Positions 17,897 to 25,776 of a stretch of 55,824 bases of DNA are shown here, one piece after another; the first letter of the stretch is position 1, and each line of letters starts with the position of its first letter. Under the pieces are notes generated by a model that saw only the letters and a program-made list of their open reading frames with translations, searched no databases and had not been told where the DNA came from. Source of the stretch: an uncultured Opitutia bacterium (lineage in GTDB: Bacteria > Verrucomicrobiota > Verrucomicrobiia > Opitutales > Opitutaceae); NCBI GenBank assembly GCA_903827245.1, contig CAIKHO010000055.1, positions 1-55,824 on the forward strand, written 5' to 3'. The position numbers and the translations under genes are program-made.

Positions 17897-18208
17897 ATGT
17901 ACGACTTTCCTCTCACCGGCGCCCAGCGATCGTTTCTCCGCAGCCAGGGCCAGCGGCTCGAACCGTCCCTGAAGGTCGGCAAGGGTGGGCTGACCCCCGC
18001 CTTCTTCGCCGAGCTGCAAAAGCTGCTCCGGGCGAACGAGCTCGTGAAGCTGCGCTTCGTCGGCGCCATCGGGCGGGACGAGCGCGAGGTCCTCTGCGCA
18101 CAGATCGCCGACGAGGGCCGCTGCGTCTGCGCCGGCACCGTCGGGCACACCGCGCTGTTTTACCGGCAGCATCCCGAGCCCGAGGCGCGGCGGATCACGC
18201 TGCCCTGA
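17897..18208 (+). CDS. yhbY: YhbY/CRM-domain RNA-binding protein
   Basis: A 103-residue protein consisting of one CRM domain: LTGAQRSFLRSQGQRLEPSL, VGKGGLT (the GxxG-type RNA-binding loop), ELVKLRFVG and TVGHTALFYR. YhbY associates with pre-50S ribosomal particles and helps ribosome assembly. Length equals the family norm. It is flanked by repeats on both sides and stands alone. Confidence 0.92.
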   Translation: MYDFPLTGAQRSFLRSQGQRLEPSLKVGKGGLTPAFFAELQKLLRANELVKLRFVGAIGRDEREVLCAQIADEGRCVCAGTVGHTALFYRQHPEPEARRITLP

Positions 18209-18273
18209 AGTGAAACGTGTTGGGGTCGGTTTAGGCCTCCGTCCCGGTACTGTCCCAATTTCACATCCGATCC

Positions 18274-18350
18274 GATCGTTCTCGTTCTTCGTTCTTATTC
18301 TCGCTCCGAACATCAACCCGAGAACGAGGAACGAGAAAGAGAACGATTTC
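18274..18350. repeat. Pyrimidine/purine hairpin, family E copy 1
   Basis: A pyrimidine-rich left arm (GATCGTTCTCGTTCTTCG) and a purine-rich right arm (GAACGAGAAAGAGAACGAT) around a central CCGAACATCAACC. It fills the gap between yhbY and the GYF-RDD gene and may act as a terminator. Confidence 0.75.
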
Positions 18351-18432
18351 GAACCTTGGGCGGCGAAATCAGGACCGCGCACCGCGCCCCTCCGCCGTTG
18401 ACGCGGTCCGGAGCGGCTGTTGTCTTCCCCGC

Positions 18433-19107
18433 ATGTTCACGATCATTGGCGGCGACGGAAAGGAATACGGCCCGGTGACCGTGGAGCAGGTCCAGCAATG
18501 GCTCGCGGCCGGCCGGGCGAATCTCGCCACCCAGGCGAAAAAGGCGGGCGAGGACCAATGGCGCCGGGTCGGCGATTTCGAGGAGTTTTCTCCCGCCGGT
18601 GCGCCGCCGGCACCGCCACCGGTGATCCCCGGCGATGGTACGCTCGGCGGGCGCGGCGCCCGGACCGGAGCCGCCCTGATCAACGCCGCGATTTACGTGG
18701 CCTGCATGATGCCCGGCGCCCTGATGATGGCGGCGAAGGCTGTCGCGCTGGGCGCCCACTCGATCGCGGATCTGGACATGAACTCCGTCTCGGGGGGCAC
18801 CCGCGTGATGCAGCTGGGGGCCTTCGCCGCCATCACCCTGCAGACCTGCCTGCTCACCTTCCGGGGGCAGAACATCGGCATGCTGCTGACGGGGCTCCGG
18901 GTCGTGCGGTTCTCCGACAGCCTGCCGGCCGGCTTCCTGCACGGCGCCCTGCTGCGCTTCCTGGTGCCCGTCTCGCTCATGTTCATGCCCGGCTTCATTT
19001 CCTTCCTCGGGCTGATGTTCCTCTGCGTGGACTACTGCTTCATCTTCCGCGCCGACCGGCGCTGCGTGCACGACCTGATCGCGGACACCAAGGTCGTGAA
19101 GGCCTGA
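18433..19107 (+). CDS. GYF_2-RDD membrane protein
   Basis: A 224-residue protein. Residues 1-55 match a GYF_2 domain (FTIIGGDGKEYGPVTVEQVQ, then WLAAGRANLATQAKKAGEDQWRRV split over the next segment), a protein-binding module. A Pro-rich linker leads to an RDD domain with three or four membrane helices, including RTGAALINAAIYV and, at the end, DRRCVHDLIADTKVV. This architecture is common in Verrucomicrobiota and planctomycetes and has no assigned function. Confidence 0.85.
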   Translation: MFTIIGGDGKEYGPVTVEQVQQWLAAGRANLATQAKKAGEDQWRRVGDFEEFSPAGAPPAPPPVIPGDGTLGGRGARTGAALINAAIYVACMMPGALMMAAKAVALGAHSIADLDMNSVSGGTRVMQLGAFAAITLQTCLLTFRGQNIGMLLTGLRVVRFSDSLPAGFLHGALLRFLVPVSLMFMPGFISFLGLMFLCVDYCFIFRADRRCVHDLIADTKVVKA

Positions 19108-19119
19108 AGCCGCCGGTTT

Positions 19120-19167
19120 GTAGTCCCGGCTTCAGCCGGTCCGGATTCCGGCTGAAGGCGGGACTAC
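19120..19167. repeat. Short palindrome, family H
   Basis: TAGTCCCGGCTTCAGCCGG and CCGGCTGAAGGCGGGACTA are inverse copies at 18 of 19 positions with an 8-nt loop. It sits between two convergent genes, so it could terminate both, including the bufferin operon. Confidence 0.85.
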
Positions 19168-19189
19168 GAACGGAAATAGGCCCCACCGC

Positions 19190-19657
19190 CTAGCCGGAAG
19201 TTTTCCGGCCGAAGAGCGCGTCGAGCGAAAGTTTTCCGGGGCCGAAGGTGAAGATCAGGGCCGAGGCGAAAAGAAAGAGGAACGGCGTGGCACCCGTGAA
19301 CTTGTCCGGGTCGCTGAAGACCGCGTGCAGCGCCTCGTTGTCGGCGGTCACGTACGCGATGATCATGGTGAACATCAGCGGCACCGTCACGATGCGCGTC
19401 CCGAGCCCGAGCAGGAGCAGCAGGCCGCCGCCGCACTCGGTGGAGCCGGCGACGATGGCGTTCAGTTTCGGCAGCGGGATGTGCAGGTCGTTGAAAAAGG
19501 ACGCGGTCTTCTCGAGGTTGGCCAAGTGGGCCTTGCCGGTGATGAAAAACTCCCAGCCCCAGTAGAGACGGATGATGAGCAGCAGGAGCGGTTGCAGCCA
19601 GCCCGCGACGGTGGCGAGGAGGCGGTCGATTTTGTTGTAGCCGGCGGAGAGGTTCAT
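19190..19657 (-). CDS. DoxX family membrane protein of the bufferin operon
   Basis: A 155-residue protein with four hydrophobic helices: LLLLIIRLYWGWEFFITGKAHL, STECGGGLLLLLGLGTRIVT, FTMIIAYVTADNEAL and FLFLFASALIFTFGPGKLSL (each part of a longer span). The segment WEFFITGKAHLANLEKTASF is typical of the DoxX proteins that accompany DUF692/DUF2063 genes (BufD/GigD, HvfD). It is the last of four co-directional genes and starts 26 bp after bufC. The likely role is a redox-linked membrane component of the metallophore system; the exact function is not established. Confidence 0.88.
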   Translation of the reverse strand: MNLSAGYNKIDRLLATVAGWLQPLLLLIIRLYWGWEFFITGKAHLANLEKTASFFNDLHIPLPKLNAIVAGSTECGGGLLLLLGLGTRIVTVPLMFTMIIAYVTADNEALHAVFSDPDKFTGATPFLFLFASALIFTFGPGKLSLDALFGRKTSG

Positions 19658-19683
19658 GGGGGTGGGAGGCTTGAACGCGGGGT

Positions 19684-20646
19684 TTATTTCCGGGGATTTT
19701 TGGGGCGGGCCGGCCGCGCGCAGAACCAGCCGAGTTCCATCCAGGTCGCAAACCAGTCGCGCACCTGCTCCGCGGTCACGCCCCGGCCCGCCGCGGCCAC
19801 CGCCTGCACGAGCGTACGGCCCGCCTGGATCGCCTCGAGCATGCGGAAGGCCGGCGCCTCGAGGCGCTTGTAGAAAAGCCGGTTGCGGTACCGGTGCACC
19901 GCCACGTGGATCGGACGGCGGCGGAACGGCGGGATTTTATGCCGCGTGGCGCGCCGCGGGCCGTGCTCGACTGCATGGCTGGCCTCGCCCCGCAGCGCGT
20001 CGCGCTCCTTCACGGCGAGAGTGTAGTCGTCCACGGGGTAATCGACCGCCAGCAATGAAAGGTATGGCTGCAACCCGAGGCGCAGGCGGGCCGGCGGGGC
20101 GTCAGCGATGTCATTGGGGGTCATCACGGGGCGCGCCTCGCCGTCGAAGGCCACCGTGCGCGCCCACTCGAATCGGGCCAGCGCGAGCGCTGCCGCCGTC
20201 CTAGGTGCCGTCCAGCGCGGTTCCTCGCGGATGAACTGCCCGAGCCGGGCGCAGAGGTTGCGCATGGTGAAGGACCGCGACGGATATTTCGCCAGGTAGG
20301 CCCGCACCAGGCGGGCAAAACGCCGCTCGCCCAGCAGCGCGCGCAGGCCGGGATTATCCTCGTAGACGCTGTCGATGATCCGGAACCAGTACATCCGGTT
20401 GTAGAGTTCGAGGCGCTCGAAGGATGTGAGCCGGTCGTTCGGCTTGATGAACTCCGCCGCGACCTGCGCCATCGGCCGGCCGTCGATCCATTTCGGCTGG
20501 AGCCGGTCGTCGTCCGTCAGCGGCCGCACCAGCACATGCGTCATCAGCCGCTGGAGCGTGCGCAGATCCGCCGTCGTGTGCAGCCGTTGCGGCGCATGCT
20601 TCGGCGGAGGTTTGAGGCCGGCGGGGCGAGAGGCGGGGCGGGGCAT
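19684..20646 (-). CDS. bufC: BufC/HvfC-like putative DNA-binding-domain (DUF2063) protein
   Basis: A 320-residue protein. The N-terminal DUF2063 domain is recognisable: LRTLQRLMTHVLVRPL, PNDRLTSFERLELYNRMYWF and DNPGLRALLGERRFARLV, then YLAKYPSRSFTMRNLCARLG. A C-terminal winged-helix-like segment (FRMLEAIQAGRTLVQAVAA) follows. Proteins of this family are partners of DUF692 (MNIO) enzymes, binding the precursor peptide and presenting it. It follows bufB by 93 bp, which hold a family E hairpin, and precedes doxX. The C-terminal domain is longer than the minimal partner protein. Confidence 0.88.
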   Translation of the reverse strand: MPRPASRPAGLKPPPKHAPQRLHTTADLRTLQRLMTHVLVRPLTDDDRLQPKWIDGRPMAQVAAEFIKPNDRLTSFERLELYNRMYWFRIIDSVYEDNPGLRALLGERRFARLVRAYLAKYPSRSFTMRNLCARLGQFIREEPRWTAPRTAAALALARFEWARTVAFDGEARPVMTPNDIADAPPARLRLGLQPYLSLLAVDYPVDDYTLAVKERDALRGEASHAVEHGPRRATRHKIPPFRRRPIHVAVHRYRNRLFYKRLEAPAFRMLEAIQAGRTLVQAVAAAGRGVTAEQVRDWFATWMELGWFCARPARPKNPRK

Positions 20647-20653
20647 GAAGTAA

Positions 20654-20738
20654 ACTTTCTCGTTCTCTTTCGTCAGGAGCTGGATTGAAACGCGGACCCC
20701 GCGGTGGTGAGGAAGAAAGAGATGGAGGAAAGGGAATG
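20654..20738. repeat. Pyrimidine/purine hairpin, family E copy 2, between bufB and bufC
   Basis: TTTCTCGTTCTCTTTCGTCAG on one side and GAAGAAAGAGATGGAGGAAA on the other, a degenerate inverse pair. It occupies almost the whole bufB/bufC gap and so is transcribed with the operon. Confidence 0.65.
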
Positions 20739-20739
20739 A

Positions 20740-21609
20740 TTATGACGCCGTCACCGCGGCGCGTTTCTTCGCCGCGCGCGCCCCGCCGATGTACGCGTTC
20801 GCCTTCAGCGCCTCGTCGTGCACCTCGTCGAAGGACGGGATGCGGTCGTCCCACTCCAGCAGCGTGGCCGTCACCCCGCAACGCTTCGTGGCGTGGGCGT
20901 AGAGCTTCCACACGGGGTCGAGCACCGGGTGGTCGTGGGTATCGAGGATGTACTTTTCAAACTTGGTGTGGCCGGCGACATGGATCTGCCCGACCCGGTC
21001 GTGGGGCACGTGGTTGAGGTAATCGTAAGGGTTAAAATCGTGGTTCTTCGAGGAGACGTAGATATTGTTCACGTCGAGGAGAATTCCACAGTCGGCGCGC
21101 TCGACGACCTCGCCGAGGAACTCCCACTCGGTCATCTCGGACGCGTGAAACTCGGCGTAGCTGCTGACGTTCTCCACGCAGATCGGGACCTCGAGGTAAT
21201 CGCGGACCTGCCGGATCTTCTCGGCGGTGCGCTTTGCGGCCGCGAAGGTGTAAGGCATCGGCAGCAGGTCGTGCGTGAACGTGCCGTCGACGCTGCCCCA
21301 GCAGAGGTGGTCGGACAGCCAGGGCGTCTTGGTGCGCCTGACCAGGGTCTTAAGTTTTTTGAGGTGGGCGCGATCGGGCTTGTCGGCCGAGCCGAAGTAC
21401 ATCGAGACGCCGTGCTGCACCACCTGGTACTGCTCGAGGATCTGGTCGAGCACCTCGAGCGGGCGCCCGCCATCGACCATGAAATTCTCCGAGATGATCT
21501 CGAACCAGTCGACGACCGGCTTTTTTTCGAGGATGTGCGCGTAGTGCGGCACGCGCAGGCCGAGGCCGATGCCGTAGTCAGTGTGGCCGTTGAAGCGATT
21601 GGCGGGCAT
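20740..21609 (-). CDS. bufB: MNIO (DUF692) peptide-modifying enzyme, BufB-like
   Basis: A 289-residue TIM-barrel enzyme of the multinuclear non-haem iron oxidative family. The iron-ligand regions are visible: FEIISENFM, VVQHGVSMYFGS, WLSDHLCW, VCIENVSSY-type PICVENVSSY, CGILLDVNNIYVSSKNH, RVGQIHVAGH, DTHDHPV and TLLEWDD. In characterised systems these enzymes convert Cys residues of a precursor into copper-binding heterocycles. The gene lies between the Cys-rich precursor and bufC. The 82-bp gap to bufA contains an intrinsic terminator, so bufB expression depends on read-through or an internal promoter. Confidence 0.93.
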   Translation of the reverse strand: MPANRFNGHTDYGIGLGLRVPHYAHILEKKPVVDWFEIISENFMVDGGRPLEVLDQILEQYQVVQHGVSMYFGSADKPDRAHLKKLKTLVRRTKTPWLSDHLCWGSVDGTFTHDLLPMPYTFAAAKRTAEKIRQVRDYLEVPICVENVSSYAEFHASEMTEWEFLGEVVERADCGILLDVNNIYVSSKNHDFNPYDYLNHVPHDRVGQIHVAGHTKFEKYILDTHDHPVLDPVWKLYAHATKRCGVTATLLEWDDRIPSFDEVHDEALKANAYIGGARAAKKRAAVTAS

Positions 21610-21635
21610 GGCGGGATCCTCCCGGATGATAACCC

Positions 21636-21670
21636 AAAAAAAACGCGGCCGGCGGTCAACGCCGGCCGCG
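21636..21670 (-). terminator. Intrinsic terminator/attenuator between bufA and bufB
   Basis: A perfect 11-bp stem, CGCGGCCGGCG paired with CGCCGGCCGCG, and a 5-nt loop. Read on the minus strand it is followed by eight T. It lies 21 bp after the bufA stop and before the bufB start, so it should limit transcription of the modifying genes relative to the precursor. Confidence 0.9.
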
Positions 21671-21691
21671 CGTGAGAGAAGGAGGGACTAA

Positions 21692-21979
21692 TCAGCCCTT
21701 CTTGTCGTCGGTCGTGGCCTTCGTCATGGTGGAGCAGCCGCCTTTGCCCGCGCAGGTGTTCTTGCCCTTGCAGCCCGCGTCGCTCGTCTTGCAGCCGCCG
21801 AAGCCCTTGCAGGCGTTCTTGCCCTTGCAGTCGTGCTTGGCCTTCGGGTCTTCCTTGGCGTCCTTCGAGGCGGCGGTGCCGGCCTTGTCGTCGGCGGCAT
21901 AGGTGCGGACGGCGAGGGCGCCGGTGTAGAGGCCGGCCATGGCGGCGGCCGTGATCAGGAGTCGGGTGGATTTGTTCAT
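21692..21979 (-). CDS. bufA: BufA2-like bufferin precursor (Cys-rich RiPP metallophore)
   Basis: A 95-residue precursor. Residues 1-28 form a signal peptide (RLLITAAAMAGLYTGALA, then VRTYA) directing Sec export. A Lys/Asp/Ala linker leads to a Cys-rich core with six Cys at 51, 57, 63, 70, 76 and 82. The core is two copies of CKGKNxCxGxGGC joined by KTSDAG, and a short polar tail follows. The start is the ATG just after the leaderless upstream region; longer in-frame extensions lack a signal sequence. Known bufferins are modified by DUF692 enzymes and bind copper in the periplasm. The assignment to the BufA2 type rests on the Cys spacing and operon, and copper is the inferred ligand. Confidence 0.85.
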   Translation of the reverse strand: MNKSTRLLITAAAMAGLYTGALAVRTYAADDKAGTAASKDAKEDPKAKHDCKGKNACKGFGGCKTSDAGCKGKNTCAGKGGCSTMTKATTDDKKG

Positions 21980-22198
21980 GATGTCTGGGATTGTTTTGGT
22001 TGAAGACTGCCGCGCCCGGCGGGATGCATGACGCGTAACAGTTGTAGGATTTAGAGCCACCCGGGGCCAACCTATTCCCGCTTTTGCAAAAAAATCGTCG
22101 GGCCGCCGCTGGGGCGGGTTTTCAAGCCCTGCCTGTCGTTCTGAGCTTTCCGAACGCGACCGGGAGTTCGCGTCTCCATCACGGTTTGAAAACATCCC

Positions 22199-23170
22199 CT
22201 AGATCACCCGGTCGGTCAGCGGCTCCCCGCGCTCAAAGGCCGCCAGATTCGCCAGGAAATGCCGGACGATGGCCTCATCCTGGTCGCTCCGCCCGCCCGC
22301 CGTGTGGGGGGTGAGGTAACAATTGGGTGTTGTCCACAGCGGGTCGTCCGGCGGCAGCGGCTCGCGGTCGAAGACGTCGAGGTAGGCCGCGCCGAGGCGG
22401 CCGGACTGCAGCGCCTCGATGACCGCGCGCTGGTCGACGGTGCTGCCGCGACCTACGTTGTAGAAACGCGCGCCGGGCTTGAACCAGCCGAGGCGGCGGG
22501 CGTTGACGTAGTTCTGCGTCGAGTCGTTGTGCGAAAGGATGTTCACCACGTGGTCCGCCAGCGGAAGCACGCGCGTGAGCTCCTCCTCCGCCACAATGTT
22601 CACGCCCGGCTCGCTGCGGGTCTGGCGGCGCACGGCGTAGATTTTCATGCCGAAGGGCGCGAGGAGCTCCGCGAGGCGCCGGCCGATCGCGCCAAACCCG
22701 AGCATCAGCACCGTCTGGCCGGTGAGCAGACGGGAATCCCGGCGGCGCTCGAAGTAGTGCCAGGCGTGGTCGGTCACCTGGTCGCGATAGGACGGCAGCA
22801 GCTGCCGGCCCAGCGCGAGCATCATCCCGAGCACATGCTGCGCGCACGGCTCCGAAAACACGCCCGAGGCATTCGTGAACGCGGAGGCCCGGCCGCGGAA
22901 ATTCTCGCGGAATTCCGGCGTGTCGTAGCGCGTGTAGCCCGCAGTCGTGACCTCGACCCAGCGAAGCTTCGCATTGGCCATGCAGTCGCCGACGTCCGGC
23001 TGGCCGAAGGCAATGTCCGCCGTGCGCAGCGCCGGATCGGGTTTGCCGGCGTCCAGCACGTTGGCGGAGGTCAGCGTGGTGACGACCAGCCGGTGCGCCC
23101 GAGTTCCGTCCACCAGCTGTCGCGTCGCCGCTTCGCCAAACTTGCTGTTCGTCCAGATCGTGAGACTCAT
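22199..23170 (-). CDS. D-isomer-specific 2-hydroxyacid dehydrogenase
   Basis: A 323-residue NAD(P)-dependent dehydrogenase. It has the Rossmann motif LGFGAIGRR and the catalytic trio Arg (NVGRGSTVD), Glu (DVFDREPLPP) and His (LTPHTAG). The start was set at MSLTIWTNSKFG; an ATG four codons upstream is also possible. The sequence is closest in style to phosphoglycerate-dehydrogenase-like or glyoxylate-reductase-like enzymes, but the substrate cannot be named. It is separated from the bufferin promoter region by about 200 bp and is not part of that operon's logic as far as I can see. Confidence 0.88.
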   Translation of the reverse strand: MSLTIWTNSKFGEAATRQLVDGTRAHRLVVTTLTSANVLDAGKPDPALRTADIAFGQPDVGDCMANAKLRWVEVTTAGYTRYDTPEFRENFRGRASAFTNASGVFSEPCAQHVLGMMLALGRQLLPSYRDQVTDHAWHYFERRRDSRLLTGQTVLMLGFGAIGRRLAELLAPFGMKIYAVRRQTRSEPGVNIVAEEELTRVLPLADHVVNILSHNDSTQNYVNARRLGWFKPGARFYNVGRGSTVDQRAVIEALQSGRLGAAYLDVFDREPLPPDDPLWTTPNCYLTPHTAGGRSDQDEAIVRHFLANLAAFERGEPLTDRVI

Positions 23171-23235
23171 GCGGAAACACATGCCAGAAGTCGGAGGCCG
23201 GAAGCCAGTCTGCAATTTTGCGGATAGTGGCCGGT

Positions 23236-23304
23236 GTAGGGGCGCACCTTGCGTGCGCCCTTCTCGGGCGGACATGAAAGGGCGTCGTCAAGCAACGCCC
23301 CTAC
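23236..23304. repeat. Palindromic element, family C copy 3
   Basis: Begins GTAGGGGCGCACCTTGCG and ends AGCAACGCCCCTAC. The two halves come from different subtypes (CACCTTGCG versus TTGCTTGACG), so the copy looks recombinant. Confidence 0.8.
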
Positions 23305-23330
23305 AAGAGGAGAAGGCGCCCCAACCCCGC

Positions 23331-23876
23331 CTACTCCGACTCCGAGAACTCGCACAAGGCATGCACCAGCAGCCCGGCGGCGCGCAGTTTCGCCGATCCG
23401 CCGAGCTCGGGCAGGTCGATGATCGCGGCCACGCCGACCACGTCGGCGTGCAGGGTGCGGAAAAGGCTGGCCGCGGCGAGCAGGGTGCCGCCCGTCGCGA
23501 TGAGGTCGTCGACAATCAGCACGCGATCGCCGGGCTTGCAGGCGTCGGCATGGATTTCGACCGTGGCCTTGCCGTACTCCAGGGTGTAATCCTCCGAGAT
23601 CGTGCGGTGGGGCAGTTTTCCCTTCTTGCGGACGAGGACAAAGGGCTTGCCCAGCTGGAAGGCCAGCGCGCCTCCGATGATGAAGCCACGCGCGTCGACC
23701 GCGGCGATGAGATCGATCCGGTTCTGCGCGCTGTCCTGCCCGAACGCCTCGATCGCGCGGCGGAAGGCACCGGGATCCTGGAACAGCGTCGTGACATCCC
23801 GGAAATTAATGCCGGGCTTCGGCCAGTCGCGCACGGTGCGGATCCGGCTCTTCAAAAAATCAGCGAGGGGCGGCAT
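23331..23876 (-). CDS. apt: Adenine phosphoribosyltransferase
   Basis: A 181-residue purine salvage enzyme converting adenine and PRPP to AMP. The N-terminus has the family pattern IRTVRDWPKPGINFRDVT. The PRPP-binding motif is VLIVDDLIATGGTLLAA, and the flexible loop RKKGKLPHRTISEDYTLEYG is present. Length equals the family norm (about 170-180). The start is the ATG opening MPPLADFLKSR; a longer reading would overlap the neighbouring lipoprotein gene. Confidence 0.95.
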   Translation of the reverse strand: MPPLADFLKSRIRTVRDWPKPGINFRDVTTLFQDPGAFRRAIEAFGQDSAQNRIDLIAAVDARGFIIGGALAFQLGKPFVLVRKKGKLPHRTISEDYTLEYGKATVEIHADACKPGDRVLIVDDLIATGGTLLAAASLFRTLHADVVGVAAIIDLPELGGSAKLRAAGLLVHALCEFSESE

Positions 23877-23953
23877 GGACAAAACGGGGGGATGAGTAAC
23901 GGCGGCCCCGCCCGCGGCAAGGCCAGAGTGCGGATCCGGCCGGGCGGCCGGGC

Positions 23954-24379
23954 TCACGGCTTGCCCGCTTGATTCACCCAGACCTCGTGCGGGTCGGCGA
24001 CCTTCGCCAGGGTGAGCGCATATCCGTTGACGTTGTAGAAGCGCACGGTGCCGCCGTAGGAAACCCGCGCCTCGATATTCAGGCCATGGCGCAGCTGTGC
24101 GTCCGTGGCGCTATACTCGATCCGGAACGGAACCGGCGGCCCGTCCGGGTGATTGATCGTCTGTTCACCCAGCTGCAGGGGTGAGCCGGAAAGGCTGGAG
24201 GTGTCGAGCAGCCGCACCGTCACCACGGTGTCGGGCGGCAGCGGCTCGGAGGTATGAAAGTTGACGGTGCCGGTGAGCACGCGGTCGCCCTCACCGTCGG
24301 GCTTGAGATCGAGATGGCCGCAACCCGTGGCCAGAAAAAGGCCGCCCAGCAGGATGACGGAAAGGGAAAATGTCTTCAT
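23954..24379 (-). CDS. YbaY/YscW-family lipoprotein
   Basis: A 141-residue lipoprotein with a signal peptide and lipobox GLFLATGC. The body resembles the YbaY type: LTGTVNFHTSEPLPPDTVV, VRLLDTSSL, PVPFRIEYSATD, and LNIEARVSYGGTVRFYN with a C-terminal VNGYALTL. These are periplasmic beta-rich proteins of unclear role. Its ATG overlaps the stop of the agarase-like gene (ATGA), so the two are coupled and the lipoprotein is the downstream partner. Confidence 0.82.
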   Translation of the reverse strand: MKTFSLSVILLGGLFLATGCGHLDLKPDGEGDRVLTGTVNFHTSEPLPPDTVVTVRLLDTSSLSGSPLQLGEQTINHPDGPPVPFRIEYSATDAQLRHGLNIEARVSYGGTVRFYNVNGYALTLAKVADPHEVWVNQAGKP

Positions 24380-25719
24380 GGATTCGAGGGGCGCGAGGCC
24401 GCGGCCAGGCGGAGAGCCACGGCGCGGGCATTGAGGTCGGACAACAATTCAGTGTGCTCACGCGCCTCGCGGTCGTCAATGTGGACAAGACCGCCGCCAA
24501 ACGGCGGCTGGTCGTCGGGCGTGTCCGCCCAGCGCTGCCAGGCGTAGCCGGCCACCGCGGGGTGGGTCATCGTCCGGGCCAGGGCCGCCCGGCCCCGGGC
24601 CAGCATGCGCTCGACACTGGTGAGGCCGCGGAGGTCGCCGGTCGCCGCGCGGCGGGTGAAGTTGTCGCCGGTCCACGAAAACTCGCCGAGCAGGACGGGC
24701 CGGCTGCCGGCGCTCCCATATTCATTCAACCGTTCGTCGGAAGGTTCCCGCGCCTCGTTGGCCGACAGCACGTCGACCGACGGATAAACGCATTCCGCCA
24801 GCACAGCCGCACCCGGCGTCCCGTCGAAGCGGCACCCGAGGACCAGATGATTCGCGTCATATTTCCGGATGGTTGCGGCGCACACCGCAAAATAACGACG
24901 CGCGAACTCGCGTGTGAAACGCTCGTGGTCCTGCCGGTAACCCGGGCTCAGCAACGGCGTGTCGCCCCGGGTCAGCTGGCGCAGCGCCTCCTTGTTCGGC
25001 AGCGCCATCTCCCAGGCCGCCGCCAGGGCCTCGAGGGTCCCGTGGGCCGCCAGCGCGAATTCCCACGCCGCGTGGTAGGCCGGGAATCCAGGCTCAAGGC
25101 TCAGGCAGATCTGGAGGAGCGATGGACGCAACGGACGGCCCGCGGCCCGGCCGGATTTTGCGAGCGGCGGCAGCTGGGCCCAGCCCAGCTCGTGATCCGT
25201 GAAATAACCGATGAGGTCCCGGCTTTCGCGTCGCGGCAGGCAGATCGCCGCCGCCCATTGGTCGCACGCCTCGGCCCATTTCGGGTCGAAGACATCCGGC
25301 ACGCTGGCGCCGCCCAGCTTGATCGTCGTCTCGGGCGCAATCTTCCGGAACTCGAGGATCTCGGTGTAATACATTCCGCGGTCGAAGAATTCCGCCGTGC
25401 TCCACGCCCCCAGCGTGTTGACGTGCCACGCGCGCAGGCGCCGGAGGACCGCCGCGACGAATTTCTGCGGGTCCTCCGTGCCGTGGATCCGGGCCACCGC
25501 GTCCGTGTAGGGCCCAGGCTGGGCCGAGCGACCGCCGGCGCGACCCGAGCGGTTGACCGATGCGACGCCACAGCTGAAGAACGGCCGACCGTGCGGATCG
25601 ATGAACCACCACTGGCCGGAGCGGGTCTGGCCAACCCGGACGAAGCCGGCGGCACCGCGGATGGTCTCGGGCTTGAAATCGGCTGACGGGGGTTGCGGGG
25701 CGTCGCTGGCGTGAGCCAT
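24376..25719 (-). CDS. Agarase-like glycoside hydrolase (TIM-barrel)
   Basis: A 447-residue protein. The opening GQWWFIDPHGRPFFSCGVAS matches beta-agarase-like proteins. Candidate catalytic Glu residues are in YFTDHELGWAQLP and in PVLLGEFSWTG, spaced as acid/base and nucleophile in a clan A glycosidase; GYAWQRWADTPDDQPPFGGG lies near the end. No signal peptide is seen, so it may act in the cytoplasm on imported oligosaccharides. The start was set at MAHASDAPQ; the open frame runs farther upstream but overlaps the flavin reductase. The substrate is not deducible. Confidence 0.75.
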   Translation of the reverse strand: MAHASDAPQPPSADFKPETIRGAAGFVRVGQTRSGQWWFIDPHGRPFFSCGVASVNRSGRAGGRSAQPGPYTDAVARIHGTEDPQKFVAAVLRRLRAWHVNTLGAWSTAEFFDRGMYYTEILEFRKIAPETTIKLGGASVPDVFDPKWAEACDQWAAAICLPRRESRDLIGYFTDHELGWAQLPPLAKSGRAAGRPLRPSLLQICLSLEPGFPAYHAAWEFALAAHGTLEALAAAWEMALPNKEALRQLTRGDTPLLSPGYRQDHERFTREFARRYFAVCAATIRKYDANHLVLGCRFDGTPGAAVLAECVYPSVDVLSANEAREPSDERLNEYGSAGSRPVLLGEFSWTGDNFTRRAATGDLRGLTSVERMLARGRAALARTMTHPAVAGYAWQRWADTPDDQPPFGGGLVHIDDREAREHTELLSDLNARAVALRLAAASRPSNP

Positions 25720-25776
25720 GGCCGCGCAGCTTGCCGCGCCCCCGCCAAAAGAAAAGCGTGCATTCCGTGCCGATGA

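Noticed and set aside
21980-22195. ECF-sigma promoter for bufA
   Set aside because: TGTTACGCGTC near 22033 on the minus strand is suggestive, but I cannot define both boxes for this phylum, so I did not annotate it.
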